NCBI RefSeq assembly: GCF_023955655.1 | Contig: NZ_JAMXHT010000003.1 | Location: forward strand, 248,001-312,000 | Direction: 5' to 3' | From: Ralstonia soli | Lineage (GTDB): Bacteria > Pseudomonadota > Gammaproteobacteria > Burkholderiales > Burkholderiaceae | DNA length: 64,000 bases | Shown: piece after piece, positions 30,700 to 39,655 of the stretch | How positions within the stretch are numbered: the stretch's first letter is position 1 | Layout of the letters: each line of letters starts with the position of its first letter | Program-made: the position numbers and the translations under genes | The notes under the pieces: model-generated | What the model was told of the DNA's origin: nothing | Databases searched by the model: none | What the model saw: only the letters and a program-made list of their open reading frames with translations

Positions 30700-31101
30700 T
30701 TAAGCGACTTTCTGCTCGGCCGTGCCGTGCTTTTCCTTGTAGTCGGCCACGGCCGCCTTGATGGCGTCTTCAGCCAGGATCGAGCAGTGGATCTTCACCG
30801 GCGGCAGGGCCAGTTCTTCGGCGATGGCCGTGTTGCGGATCTCCAGCGCCTGGTCCAGCGTCTTGCCCTTCACCCACTCCGTCACCAGCGACGACGAAGC
30901 GATGGCCGAGCCGCAGCCGTAGGTCTTAAACTTGGCGTCTTCGATCACGCCCTGCTCGTTCACCTTGATCTGCAGCTTCATCACGTCGCCGCAAGCCGGT
31001 GCGCCGACCATGCCGGTGCCGACCGTGTCGTCGCCCTTCTCGAACGAACCGACGTTGCGCGGGTTTTCGTAGTGATCCAGAACTTGGTTGCTGTAAGACA
31101 T
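30700..31101 (-). CDS. iscU: Fe-S cluster scaffold IscU
   Basis: Scaffold on which [2Fe-2S] clusters are built. The 133-residue protein has the cluster ligands Cys37 and Asp39 (ACGDV), Cys63 (YGCGSA), His105 and Cys106, and the HscA recognition motif LPPVK at 99-103. 61 bp after iscS. Confidence 0.97.
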   Translation of the reverse strand: MSYSNQVLDHYENPRNVGSFEKGDDTVGTGMVGAPACGDVMKLQIKVNEQGVIEDAKFKTYGCGSAIASSSLVTEWVKGKTLDQALEIRNTAIAEELALPPVKIHCSILAEDAIKAAVADYKEKHGTAEQKVA

Positions 31102-31162
31102 TTCACACCTCTTTCAATCGTTGGCTGGCGCGGGGGCGCCTTTTATTGGTCAAACGCCGCGC

Positions 31163-32380
31163 TTAGTGCGCCGCCCATTGAATGCTGTTCAAGTCCACGC
31201 CGTCCTTGTACATCTCCCACAGCGGGGACAGGTCGCGCAGCTTGCCGATCTTGCTCTTGAGCAGTTCGACCACGTAGTCGACTTCTTCTTCCGTAGTGAA
31301 GCGCCCCACCGTGAAGCGGATCGAGCTATGCGCCAGTTCGTCGTTGCGGCCGAGGGCACGCAGCACGTACGAGGGCTCCAGCGAAGCCGACGTGCAAGCC
31401 GAACCCGACGACACGGCGACGTCCTTGACCGCCATGATCAGCGACTCGCCTTCCACAAAGTTGAAGCTGATGTTGAGGTTGTGCGGCACACGGTGCTCCA
31501 TGTCGCCGTTCACGTACACCTCTTCCATCGTGTTCAGGCCACGATACAGGCGGTCGCGCAGCATGCGGACGCGCTCGTTCTCGGTCGCCATTTCTTCCTT
31601 GGCGATGCGGAAGGCCTCGCCCATGCCGACGATCTGGTGCGTCGCCAGCGTGCCCGAACGCATACCGCGCTCGTGGCCACCGCCGTGCATCTGCGCTTCG
31701 ATTCGGATACGCGGCTTGCGGCGCACGTACAGCGCGCCGATGCCCTTCGGGCCATACGTCTTGTGTGCCGAGAACGACATCAGATCGACCTTCAGCTTCT
31801 GCAGATCGATCTCAACCTTGCCCGTCGCCTGCGCAGCATCCACGTGGAAGATCACGCCCTTCTCGCGGCAGATCTCGCCCAGCGTTTCAATGTCCTGGAT
31901 CACGCCGATCTCGTTGTTCACCATCATCACCGAGGCGAGGATGGTGTCGGGGCGGATCGCTTGCTTGAAGACTTCGATGTCGATCAGGCCGTTGTCCTTC
32001 ACGTCCAGATACGTCACTTCAAAGCCCTGACGCTCCAGCTCACGCGTCGTATCCAGCACGGCCTTGTGCTCGGTCTTGACGGTGATGATGTGCTTGCCCT
32101 TGCTGCTGTAGAAGTTGGCTGCACCCTTGATCGCCAGGTTGTCAGACTCGGTGGCGCCCGAGGTCCACACGATCTCGCGCGGGTCGGCGTTCACCAGCGC
32201 AGCGACTTGCTCGCGCGCGGTCTCGACAGCCTTCTCGGCTTCCCAGCCAAACGGGTGGCTGCGCGATGCCGGATTGCCGAAGCTCTCGCGCAGGTACGGG
32301 ATCATCTTGTCGACCACGCGCGGATCCACCGGCGTCGTCGCGGAATAGTCCATGTAGATGGGAAGTTGCAGGGTACTCAT
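31163..32380 (-). CDS. iscS: Cysteine desulfurase IscS
   Basis: PLP enzyme that removes sulfur from cysteine for Fe-S clusters and tRNA thiolation. The 405-residue protein has the PLP Lys207 in [12 protein letters not shown] and the persulfide Cys329 in [10 protein letters not shown]. Group I desulfurase length and C-terminal IscU-binding end. 79 bp after iscR. Confidence 0.97.
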   Translation of the reverse strand: MSTLQLPIYMDYSATTPVDPRVVDKMIPYLRESFGNPASRSHPFGWEAEKAVETAREQVAALVNADPREIVWTSGATESDNLAIKGAANFYSSKGKHIITVKTEHKAVLDTTRELERQGFEVTYLDVKDNGLIDIEVFKQAIRPDTILASVMMVNNEIGVIQDIETLGEICREKGVIFHVDAAQATGKVEIDLQKLKVDLMSFSAHKTYGPKGIGALYVRRKPRIRIEAQMHGGGHERGMRSGTLATHQIVGMGEAFRIAKEEMATENERVRMLRDRLYRGLNTMEEVYVNGDMEHRVPHNLNISFNFVEGESLIMAVKDVAVSSGSACTSASLEPSYVLRALGRNDELAHSSIRFTVGRFTTEEEVDYVVELLKSKIGKLRDLSPLWEMYKDGVDLNSIQWAAH

Positions 32381-32459
32381 TGTCTTGTCTGCCTTTTGTG
32401 GGGGGCGATGTTCTCTCTAATCGGGACCGGCTTCTTGGCCGGGCCTCAAGCCGTCGCAA

Positions 32460-33044
32460 TCACGATTGCGCGAGGCTGAAAACGGAGTTGACCAGCGGTG
32501 CACGCTTGACCGGCTCGGCAGCCACCGAAGCGGCGGGCGTATCGACCGTACGGGCACGGGCCGGCGTACGCTCGCGGCGCGCCGGACGCGCTTCGCGCAT
32601 GTCCTGCAGCACTTCGGGCTGGCGTTCGCGCTGCTGGTCGACCAGGTTCTGCAGCGACACCGAATCGAGATACTCGACCATCTTCTGGTTGAGCGTGGCC
32701 CACAGGTCGTGCGTCATGCAGCGGCCGGCGTGCCCGCCATGCTCTTCGCCACAATTGCCCTTGCCGCCACACTGGGTGGCGTCCAGCGGCTCGTCCACGG
32801 CGATGATGATGTCGGCAACGGTGACGTCGTCGGCGCGGCGCGCGAGGCTGTAGCCGCCGCCCGGACCGCGCACGCTTTCCACGATTTCGTGGCGGCGCAA
32901 TTTGCCGAACAGCTGCTCAAGGTACGACAGCGAAATCTTCTGGCGCTGGCTGATGCCGGCCAGCGTGACCGGACCCTGCTCTTGGCGCAGCGCCAAGTCA
33001 ATCATGGCGGTGACCGCGAAGCGGCCTTTGGTGGTCAATCTCAT
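32460..33044 (-). CDS. iscR: Fe-S regulator IscR
   Basis: [2Fe-2S]-sensing Rrf2 regulator that represses isc when clusters are plentiful. The 194-residue protein has an N-terminal winged helix (MRLTTKGRFAVTAMIDLAL, VRGPGGGYSLAR) and cluster cysteines 92, 98 and 109 with His112. Cys109 is five residues later than Cys104 in E. coli, because the CxxxxxCGEEHGGHAGRC loop is longer. The Ala/Arg-rich tail is an extension over E. coli IscR. First gene of isc; autoregulatory sites lie upstream. Confidence 0.95.
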   Translation of the reverse strand: MRLTTKGRFAVTAMIDLALRQEQGPVTLAGISQRQKISLSYLEQLFGKLRRHEIVESVRGPGGGYSLARRADDVTVADIIIAVDEPLDATQCGGKGNCGEEHGGHAGRCMTHDLWATLNQKMVEYLDSVSLQNLVDQQRERQPEVLQDMREARPARRERTPARARTVDTPAASVAAEPVKRAPLVNSVFSLAQS

Positions 33045-33077
33045 GGGCGTCGGGGAAATACCTGATCGTTTTTCTCA

Positions 33078-33107
33078 AGTATAAAGGAACCCGACAAAAT
33101 CGGTCAA
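33078..33107 (-). promoter_or_regulatory. iscR-isc operon promoter
   Basis: On the minus strand TTGACC (33102-33107), 18-bp spacer, TATACT (33078-33083), 34 bp before the iscR ATG. The -35 lies inside the candidate IscR site at 33087-33111, fitting repression by occlusion. Confidence 0.6.
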
Positions 33108-33111
33108 CTAA
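33087..33111 (-). promoter_or_regulatory. Candidate type-1 IscR site 1 (overlaps iscR -35)
   Basis: On the minus strand the core AGTTGACC-N8-GTCGGGTT aligns with the E. coli type-1 IscR consensus (ATASYYGACTRWWWYAGTCRRSTAT from memory) at about 20 of 25 positions, including both GAC and GTC cores. It overlaps the -35 element of the iscR promoter. Confidence 0.55.
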
Positions 33112-33186
33112 GGTGTCGGGGGATTCCGCGCCGCAGCAAGGGGATTTGCCGGACCCAGCGGACTGAGCAGCCGCGCGGCAGGCCGT

Positions 33187-33211
33187 ATTGTGGACTAAAA
33201 CAATCAACTAC
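33187..33211 (-). promoter_or_regulatory. Candidate type-1 IscR site 2 (upstream)
   Basis: On the minus strand GTAGTTGATTG-N4-AGTCCACAAT aligns with the type-1 consensus at about 21 of 25 positions, differing in the GAC core (GAT). It is centred 100 bp upstream of site 1. It could be a second operator or a chance match in the divergent region. Confidence 0.4.
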
Positions 33212-33353
33212 ATCGGATAGGGCTATCGGGCCACTCCCGCAGTGCACCTTGCGAGCGCCATGCGCGAGGACGCCACACCGCGGGTTTCTCCTTATGCGAT
33301 GCAAATCACAAATCTGTTGACTTCTGTTACGCGGTAGCCGAGACTGTCAGATA

Positions 33354-33367
33354 CGCAAACGTTTGCG
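33354..33367. promoter_or_regulatory. LacI-family operator (RbsR site candidate)
   Basis: Perfect 14-bp palindrome CGCAAACGTTTGCG with the central ACGT/CAAACG...CGTTTG features of LacI/PurR/RbsR operators. It is 104 bp before the rbsB start, and a LacI-family repressor gene is in the same operon, so autoregulation by RbsR is the simple reading. Confidence 0.65.
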
Positions 33368-33470
33368 AAGAGCGAGGCGCGATTGCCCTTAGGAAGGCCT
33401 TATGGCGCGACCGGGCGACGACGCCCTCCCCCAAACCGCCCCCGACACGCCTCTTCCTGGAGGAGACACC

Positions 33471-34430
33471 ATGGATATCCGCCGTCGCCGCGCCCTGCAA
33501 CTTGGCGCGGGCTCTGCTGTAGCTGTAGCGCTGCCGTTCCCGTTTTCCCTGGCGCACGCCGCCAACCAGCCGCCCAAGGTGGCACTGGTGATGAAATCGC
33601 TGGCCAATGAGTTCTTCCTGACCATGGAGACCGGCGCCCGCAAGCATCAGAAAGAACACGCATCGGAATACACCCTGCTGGCAAACGGCATCCGCGACGA
33701 AACCGACACCGGCGGCCAGATCCGCCTGGTCGAGCAGATGATCGTCTCGCGCGTGGATGCGCTGGTGCTGGCGCCGGCCGATTCCAAGGCGCTGGTGCCG
33801 GTGGTCAAGAAAGCGGTGGACGCGGGCATCCTCGTCATCAACATCGACAACCGGCTCGACCCGGAAGCGCTCAAGGAAAAGGGCCTGAACGTGCCCTTCG
33901 TGGGGCCGGACAACCGCAAGGGCGCGCGGCTGGTGGGCGACTTTGTCGCCAAGTCGCTCAAGCCGGGCGATGCGGTGGCCATCATCGAGGGCATCCCGAC
34001 CACGACCAACGCCCAGCAGCGCACCGCCGGCTTCAAGGACGCCGCCGAAGCGGCCAAGCTGAAGATCGTCGGCGTGCAGTCCGGCGAGTGGGAAATCGAC
34101 AAGGCCAACCGCGTGGCCGCCGCCATGCTGCGTTCGCAGCCCGATTTGAAGGCGCTGCTGTGCGGCAACGACAACATGGCGATCGGCGCCGTGTCGGCGG
34201 TGCGCGCGGCGGGCAAGCTGGGCAAGGTGCGCATCGGCGGCTACGACAACATCGCGGCCATCAAGGCGATGCTGGCCGACGGGCGCGTGGTTGCCACGGC
34301 GGATCAGCATGCCGACAGCCAAGCCGTCTATGGCATTGAGACCGCGCTGAAGGCCCTGGCCGCCAAAACGCCGCAGGCGAAGTTGTCGGGTGTCGTCGAG
34401 ACGCCGGTCAACCTCGTCACGCGCACATAA
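33471..34430 (+). CDS. rbsB: Ribose-type ABC transporter substrate-binding protein
   Basis: Periplasmic sugar-binding protein of the RbsB family (319 residues). The N-terminus MDIRRRRALQLGAGSAVAVALPFPFSLAHA is an export signal with an arginine cluster, perhaps Tat type. Core motifs include VALVMKSLANEFFLTMETGA, LAPADSKALVPVVKKA and VVATADQHADSQAVYGIETAL. The start ATG follows GGAGGAG; an upstream in-frame ATG is unlikely. Ribose specificity is inferred from rbsK in the operon, not proven; binding residues were not checked. Confidence 0.88.
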   Translation: MDIRRRRALQLGAGSAVAVALPFPFSLAHAANQPPKVALVMKSLANEFFLTMETGARKHQKEHASEYTLLANGIRDETDTGGQIRLVEQMIVSRVDALVLAPADSKALVPVVKKAVDAGILVINIDNRLDPEALKEKGLNVPFVGPDNRKGARLVGDFVAKSLKPGDAVAIIEGIPTTTNAQQRTAGFKDAAEAAKLKIVGVQSGEWEIDKANRVAAAMLRSQPDLKALLCGNDNMAIGAVSAVRAAGKLGKVRIGGYDNIAAIKAMLADGRVVATADQHADSQAVYGIETALKALAAKTPQAKLSGVVETPVNLVTRT

Positions 34431-34459
34431 CGCAACAGACAGGCCAGCCGCCGCCAGCC

Positions 34460-36040
34460 ATGTCTTCCGCCTACGAACCACGCCCGCCCCTGCTGCGCGT
34501 CTCGGCGCTGAGCAAGCACTACGCCGCCCCCGTGCTGCGCGAGATCGATCTCGACGTGCACGCCGGCGAGGTGCTCGCGCTCACGGGCGAGAACGGCGCG
34601 GGCAAGAGCACGCTATCGAAGATTCTCTGCGGGCTGGAGACGGCGACGTCGGGCGCGATGTCGTTGGCGGGCACGCTGTACGCACCGGCTTCGCGCTGCG
34701 CAGCCGAAGCGCTGGGCGTGCGCATGGTGCTGCAGGAACTGAGCATGGTGCCCACGCTCACGGTGGCCGAAAACCTCTTCCTCGGTGAGCTGCCCCAGCG
34801 GCTGGGCTTTGTCGATCGGGCGGCCCTGCAGCGCCAGGCCGAGCAGGCGCTCGCGCGCGTCGGCCTGGACCTCGACCCGTGGACGCCCGTGCACACGCTA
34901 GGCATCGGCCACCGACAGATGATCGAGATCGCCCGCGCACTGGCCAGCGCCTGCCGCGTGCTGATCCTCGACGAGCCGACGGCCATGCTCAGCGCACACG
35001 AGAGCGCCACGCTGTTCGAACGCATCGAAGCGCTGCGCCGCGAGGGCGTGGCCATCGTCTATATCTCGCACCGACTGGATGAGCTGGCCCGCATTGCAGA
35101 CCGCATCGTCGTGCTGCGCGACGGCAAGCTCATCACCGACGCACCGGCCGCCACGGTCACGCAAGAGGCACTGATCCAGGCGATGGTCGGGCGGGAGGTC
35201 GCAGCGGCGCCCGACACTGAGCACGCAGCGCGCGAACGCCGTTCCGGCGGCGGCGAACCGGCACTGCGCGTCACGGGCCTCTCGCGGGCGGGCGCCGTGC
35301 GCGACGTGAGCTTCGAAGTGGCGCCAGGCGAGATCTTCGGCATCGCGGGCCTGGTCGGCGCGGGGCGCACGGAGCTGCTGCGGCTGATCTTCGGCGCAGA
35401 CCGTGCGGATGCCGGCACCATCGAAGTGGGCGTGCCGCTGGTGCCCGTGCGCATCCATTCGCCCGGCGATGCGGTGCGCCACGGCATCAGCCTGCTCACC
35501 GAAGACCGCAAGGATGAAGGCCTGATGCTCGGCCTGCCCATCGCCACGAACATCGCGCTGGGCAACATGCCGAGCGTGACGCGCCACGGCTGGCTGCAAC
35601 CGGCCCGCGAACGGGCGCTGGCGCAGCAGCACATCCAGTCGATGCGCATTCGATGCGAGGGGCCCGAGCAGCCCGTTGGCGAGCTGTCGGGCGGCAACCA
35701 GCAGAAGGTGGCGATTGCCCGCTGGCTCGAGCGTGACACACCGGTCCTGCTCTTCGACGAACCCACACGCGGTGTCGACGTGGGCGCCAAGTTCGACATC
35801 TACGCCCTGCTCGATGCGCTGGCCGCACGCGGCAAGGCACTCGTCGTGGTCTCCAGCGACTTGCGCGAACTCATGCAACTGTGCGATCGCATCGGCGTCA
35901 TGCGCGCCGGGCGGCTGACACGCATCTTCCAACGCGACGGCTGGAGCCAGGACGCCCTGCTCGCCGCCGCATTCGGTGAGTCGGGCGCTCCGGAGTCGCC
36001 GGCCACCGCATCGTCTTCGGAGACCGCGCATGCGCTCTGA
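34460..36040 (+). CDS. rbsA: Ribose-type ABC transporter ATP-binding protein
   Basis: 526-residue double ATPase. The first domain has Walker A GENGAGKST and LDEPTA; the second has the degenerate Walker A GLVGAGRTE, usual for the CUT2 class, with LSGGNQQKVAIARWL and FDEPTRGVDVG. It energises import of the sugar bound by RbsB. Overlaps rbsC by 11 bp. Confidence 0.93.
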   Translation: MSSAYEPRPPLLRVSALSKHYAAPVLREIDLDVHAGEVLALTGENGAGKSTLSKILCGLETATSGAMSLAGTLYAPASRCAAEALGVRMVLQELSMVPTLTVAENLFLGELPQRLGFVDRAALQRQAEQALARVGLDLDPWTPVHTLGIGHRQMIEIARALASACRVLILDEPTAMLSAHESATLFERIEALRREGVAIVYISHRLDELARIADRIVVLRDGKLITDAPAATVTQEALIQAMVGREVAAAPDTEHAARERRSGGGEPALRVTGLSRAGAVRDVSFEVAPGEIFGIAGLVGAGRTELLRLIFGADRADAGTIEVGVPLVPVRIHSPGDAVRHGISLLTEDRKDEGLMLGLPIATNIALGNMPSVTRHGWLQPARERALAQQHIQSMRIRCEGPEQPVGELSGGNQQKVAIARWLERDTPVLLFDEPTRGVDVGAKFDIYALLDALAARGKALVVVSSDLRELMQLCDRIGVMRAGRLTRIFQRDGWSQDALLAAAFGESGAPESPATASSSETAHAL

Positions 36041-37028
36041 TTCCACCCTGCCGCCTGCCGCGGCGCAGAGCACACGCGCCGCGCTGGGCATGTCGCTCGG
36101 CACGGTCGGCGGGTTGCTGGCCGCGCTGGTTGCCATGCTGGTGCTCTTCGGCACGCTCTCGCCCACGTTCCTCTCGCTGCCCACGTTCACCACCATTGCC
36201 AACGAGATCCCCGATCTGCTGGTGATGGCCGTGGGCATGACCTTCATCCTGATGATCGGCGGGATTGATCTCTCGGTGGGTTCGGTGCTGGCGCTGGCGG
36301 CCTCAGTGCTGTCCGTCACCATGACCCAGTTCGGCTGGGGCGTGCTGCCCGCGGCGCTGGCGGGCGTGGCGCTTGCCACGGCGGCGGGCACGCTCACGGG
36401 CGCGGTGACGGTGCACTGGGGCATCCCGTCGTTCATCGTGTCGTTGGGGGTGCTGGAAATGGCACGGGGCCTCGCCTACAGCCTCACCGACTCGCGCACG
36501 GTCTACATCGGCAGCGCGGTCGACTGGCTTGCCAACCCGATCGCGCTGGGCATTGCGCCTGCGTTCCTGATTGCGATTGCCGTGACAGTTGTCGGCCAGA
36601 TCGTGCTGGTGCGCACGGTGTTCGGCCGCTACCTTGTCGCCATCGGCACCAACGAAGAGGCCGTGCGGCTCGCGGGCGTGAACCCGCGCCCGTACAAGAT
36701 TGCGGTATTCGCGCTGATGGGGCTGCTGTCGGGCCTGGCCGCGCTGTTCCAGGTCTCGCGCCTGGAGGCCGCCGACCCGAACGCCGGCGAGGGCATGGAA
36801 CTGCAGGTGATCGCCGCCGTGGTGATCGGCGGCACGAGCCTCATGGGTGGGCGCGGCTCGGTCGCGCGCACGCTGTTCGGCGTGCTGATCATCTCGGTGC
36901 TCGAATCGGGCCTCGCACAGATTGGCGCCTCCGAGCCCACCAAACGGATCATCACGGGCGCGGTCATCGTCGCGGCCGTGGTCATGGATACCTACCGCAC
37001 CCGGCGCAGCCGCATCAAGCCACACTAG
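36030..37028 (+). CDS. rbsC: Ribose-type ABC transporter permease
   Basis: 332-residue inner-membrane permease of the CUT2 class with about 8-10 hydrophobic segments; family segments GMTFILMIGGIDLSVGSVLAL and FGRYLVAIGTNEEAVRLAGVN are present. The start at 36030 overlaps the end of rbsA, implying coupling. Confidence 0.92.
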   Translation: MRSDSTLPPAAAQSTRAALGMSLGTVGGLLAALVAMLVLFGTLSPTFLSLPTFTTIANEIPDLLVMAVGMTFILMIGGIDLSVGSVLALAASVLSVTMTQFGWGVLPAALAGVALATAAGTLTGAVTVHWGIPSFIVSLGVLEMARGLAYSLTDSRTVYIGSAVDWLANPIALGIAPAFLIAIAVTVVGQIVLVRTVFGRYLVAIGTNEEAVRLAGVNPRPYKIAVFALMGLLSGLAALFQVSRLEAADPNAGEGMELQVIAAVVIGGTSLMGGRGSVARTLFGVLIISVLESGLAQIGASEPTKRIITGAVIVAAVVMDTYRTRRSRIKPH

Positions 37029-37046
37029 AAGACAGAGGAGCACCAC

Positions 37047-38087
37047 ATGGCAACCATCAAGGACGTAGCCGCACTGGCCGGCGTTTCGTTCACCACCGTC
37101 TCGCACGTGATCAACAACACGAGGCCGGTGAACTCCGAGACCCGCAAGCGCGTGGAAGAGGCCATCCGCGCCACACGCTACGTGCCCAGCGCCGTGGCCC
37201 GCTCGCTCAAGCACCGCACCACGCGCACGATCGGCGTGCTGGTGCCCACCGCCACCAACCCGTACTTTGCGGAACTGGCGCGCGGCATTGAAGACGTCTG
37301 CGCCGCCGCCGGCTACAGCGTCATCCTCTGCAACTCCGACGACGACCCCCGCAAGCAGCGCGACTACCTGCGCGTGCTGATGGAAAAGCGCGTCGACGGC
37401 ATCATCGTCAGCAGCGCAGGCCCCGACAACGCGCTGACCGAAGCCCTGGGCGAATCGGCGCTGCCCGTGGTGATGGTCGACCGCCCGACCGAAGGCATCC
37501 AGGCCGATCAGGTGCAGATCGACCACGAGGAAGGCGCCTACCTGGCCACCAAGCACCTGCTGGAACTCGGCCACCGCCGCATCGCCTGCATCAGCGGGCC
37601 GTCGGCGCTGAGCGTGACGGCCGGGCGCCTGGCGGGCTTTCATCGTGCGCTGCGTGAAGCCGGCGTGCCGGAAGCGTCCGCCCGCATTGCCGAGGGCGAT
37701 TTCACCAGCCCCGGCGGCTACAGCGCCGCGCGCCAATTGCTGACCGAAGGCGAGATGCCCACTGCCATCTTCGCCAGCAATGACCTGATGGGCATCGGCG
37801 CGCTGCGTGCGGCAGCCGAGCTGGGCATTCCGGTACCGAAGTCGCTGTCCATCATCGGCTTTGACGACATCGAACTCAGCCGCTACGTCTACCCGGCGCT
37901 GTCCACCGTTGGCCAGTCGATCCGCCAGTTGGGCGAAACCACCGCGCAGACGCTGCTCGAACAGCTCGGCGATGCCGCCCTGCGCCATCCGGTTGAAGAA
38001 CGCCAGGCCCGCCGCATCGTGCTGCCGCCGCGGCTGTCGCTGCGCGAGTCGACCGCCGAACCCGAGCGTCCGGCCCGCGCCGCCTGA
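37047..38087 (+). CDS. rbsR: LacI-family repressor RbsR
   Basis: 346-residue regulator with N-terminal LacI helix-turn-helix (MATIKDVAALAGVSFTTVSHVINNTRPVN) and a periplasmic-binding-like sensor domain. It lies inside the operon, 18 bp after rbsC. The palindrome at 33354-33367 is its likely operator; the ligand is inferred to be ribose. Confidence 0.9.
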   Translation: MATIKDVAALAGVSFTTVSHVINNTRPVNSETRKRVEEAIRATRYVPSAVARSLKHRTTRTIGVLVPTATNPYFAELARGIEDVCAAAGYSVILCNSDDDPRKQRDYLRVLMEKRVDGIIVSSAGPDNALTEALGESALPVVMVDRPTEGIQADQVQIDHEEGAYLATKHLLELGHRRIACISGPSALSVTAGRLAGFHRALREAGVPEASARIAEGDFTSPGGYSAARQLLTEGEMPTAIFASNDLMGIGALRAAAELGIPVPKSLSIIGFDDIELSRYVYPALSTVGQSIRQLGETTAQTLLEQLGDAALRHPVEERQARRIVLPPRLSLRESTAEPERPARAA

Positions 38088-38130
38088 TTCCGCATTCGCA
38101 TGCCTTCCACGCTTTCAACGTAGTCCCGCC

Positions 38131-39102
38131 ATGGTGGCCAAGCGCCCTTCCGCCTCTTCCGCCCACCCGGCTGCCGACGTCCTGATTGTCGGCAGCCTGA
38201 ACATGGACCTCGTCATCCGCACACCGCGCCTGCCCCGCCCCGGGCAAACGGTGGTGGCCCCCGCCCTGGAGACCATTCCAGGCGGCAAGGGCGCCAACCA
38301 GGCCGTGGCGGCCGCACGGCTTGGCGCGCGGGTCGCCATGCTCGGCTGCGTGGGCGACGACGCCTATGGCACCGCGCTGCGCGACGGCCTGCGCCGCGAG
38401 GGGGTGGACACGTCGATGGTGTCGGCGCACAGCGGTGCGGCCACCGGCATTGCGTGCGTGACGGTGGCCAACAGCGGGCAGAACACCATCGTCATCGTGG
38501 CCGGCGCCAACGAACTGCTGACGCCCGCCATGATCGAAGCGCAGCGCGCCGCGTTCGAGCGCGCACGCGTGATCGTTTGCCAGTTGGAATCGCCACCGGA
38601 TGCGGTGGAATGCGCGCTCAAGCTGGGGGCGCGTCTGGGCAAGACCGTGATCCTGAATCCGGCGCCCGCCATCGGGCCGCTGCCCACGCCGTGGCTGGCC
38701 GCGTGCGACTACCTGATCCCCAACGAAACCGAAGCGGCCTTGCTGACCGCCCTGCCGGTCGATTCGCCGGAAACGGCGTTGGATGCCGCCGTCGACCTGC
38801 ATGCGCAAGGGGCTCGGCACGTGATCGTCACACTGGGGGCGCGCGGCGCGGCGTATGTCGATGCCGACACGCGCCGGCTGATCCCGGCTCCCACGGCGCG
38901 GGCCATCGACACCACCGCTGCGGGCGACACCTTTGTCGGCGCCCTGGCGGCCGCGCTGGCCGAAGGCGCTGCCCCCGATGCGGCCCTCGCGTTCGGGCAG
39001 GCGGCGGCGGCCCTGTCGGTCACGCGGCTGGGCGCGCAGCCGTCGATTCCCTTCCGCAGCGAGATTGGCGCGCTTCATCACCCGGAGTCGTTGGCCGAGT
39101 GA
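38131..39102 (+). CDS. rbsK: Ribokinase
   Basis: 323-residue PfkB-family kinase that makes ribose 5-phosphate. Motifs: the N-terminal GSLNMDLVIRTPRLPRPGQTV, the glycine pair PGGKGANQAVAAARLG, and the catalytic segment DTTAAGDTFVGALAAAL. It ends the rbs operon. rbsD (ribose pyranase) is absent from this operon. Downstream lies the repeat block. Confidence 0.93.
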   Translation: MVAKRPSASSAHPAADVLIVGSLNMDLVIRTPRLPRPGQTVVAPALETIPGGKGANQAVAAARLGARVAMLGCVGDDAYGTALRDGLRREGVDTSMVSAHSGAATGIACVTVANSGQNTIVIVAGANELLTPAMIEAQRAAFERARVIVCQLESPPDAVECALKLGARLGKTVILNPAPAIGPLPTPWLAACDYLIPNETEAALLTALPVDSPETALDAAVDLHAQGARHVIVTLGARGAAYVDADTRRLIPAPTARAIDTTAAGDTFVGALAAALAEGAAPDAALAFGQAAAALSVTRLGAQPSIPFRSEIGALHHPESLAE

Positions 39103-39104
39103 TG

Positions 39105-39640
39105 AGGTCCGGAACACCGACGCCGGTGTTCTGAACACCGTTCGCGGCGCGGCAGACTCCGACGGTGAAGCTCTGACCGTCGCGCACACCCCTTTCAGGT
39201 GCAACGCCGGAGCTTTGACCTCCATTGCCGGAGGTCCGAACGCCAACGCCGGAGCTCAGACCCTCGCGCATGCCCCTTTCAGGTGCAACGTCGGAGCTTT
39301 GACCTCCATTGCCGAAGGTCCGAACGCCAACGCCGGAGCTCAGACCCTCGCGCATGCCCCTTTCAGGTGCAACGTCGGAGCTTTGACCTCCATTGCCGAA
39401 GGTCCGAACGCCAACGCCGGAGTTCAGACCCTCACGCATGCCCCTTTTAGGTGCAACGTCGGAGCTTTGACCTCCACCGCTGAAGCTCTGAGCCTCAACG
39501 TCGGACCTCGAACCCTCACGCGTGCGCCTCCGAGGGGCGCCGCCGGACCTCCGGGCTCCACTGCCGGGCCTTTCATCTCCGCCGGTGAGGCGCACAGCCC
39601 CACAGACGATGCCGCAAGCTCCAGCCGTGAGGGCAAAAGC
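39105..39640. repeat. 21-bp-periodic tandem repeat block with 84-bp higher-order units
   Basis: About 540 bp between rbsK and gcr with 21-bp period. The centre has three nearly identical 84-bp units starting at 39189, 39273 and 39357, a more diverged one at 39441 and a degenerate one at 39525; degenerate 21-mers flank both sides. Within an 84-mer the 21-mers share forms like CGGAGCT and GACC. Because 84 and 21 are multiples of 3, several frames stay open on both strands and encode 28-residue repeats. Differences among units are single transitions, mostly changing amino acids in both long frames, so coding is not supported. No known repeat family was recognised. Confidence 0.85.
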
Positions 39641-39655
39641 GGGGCCCGGCCGGCA

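Larger units (their letters stand above)
33045..33470. other. Divergent iscR / rbsB control region
   Basis: 426 bp without a gene between divergent iscR and rbsB. It holds the iscR promoter (33078-33107), two candidate type-1 IscR sites (33087-33111 and 33187-33211) and the LacI-family palindrome (33354-33367). TTGACT at 33317-33322 could be the rbs -35, but no good -10 at the right spacing is visible. Confidence 0.7.

Noticed and set aside
39020-39595. 191-codon minus-strand frame through the repeat block as a real protein gene
   Set aside because: The 28-residue repeats are striking, but unit differences are mostly amino-acid changing, the frame runs into antisense rbsK, and the start is a GTG without a clear SD. 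Kept as a repeat, not a CDS.
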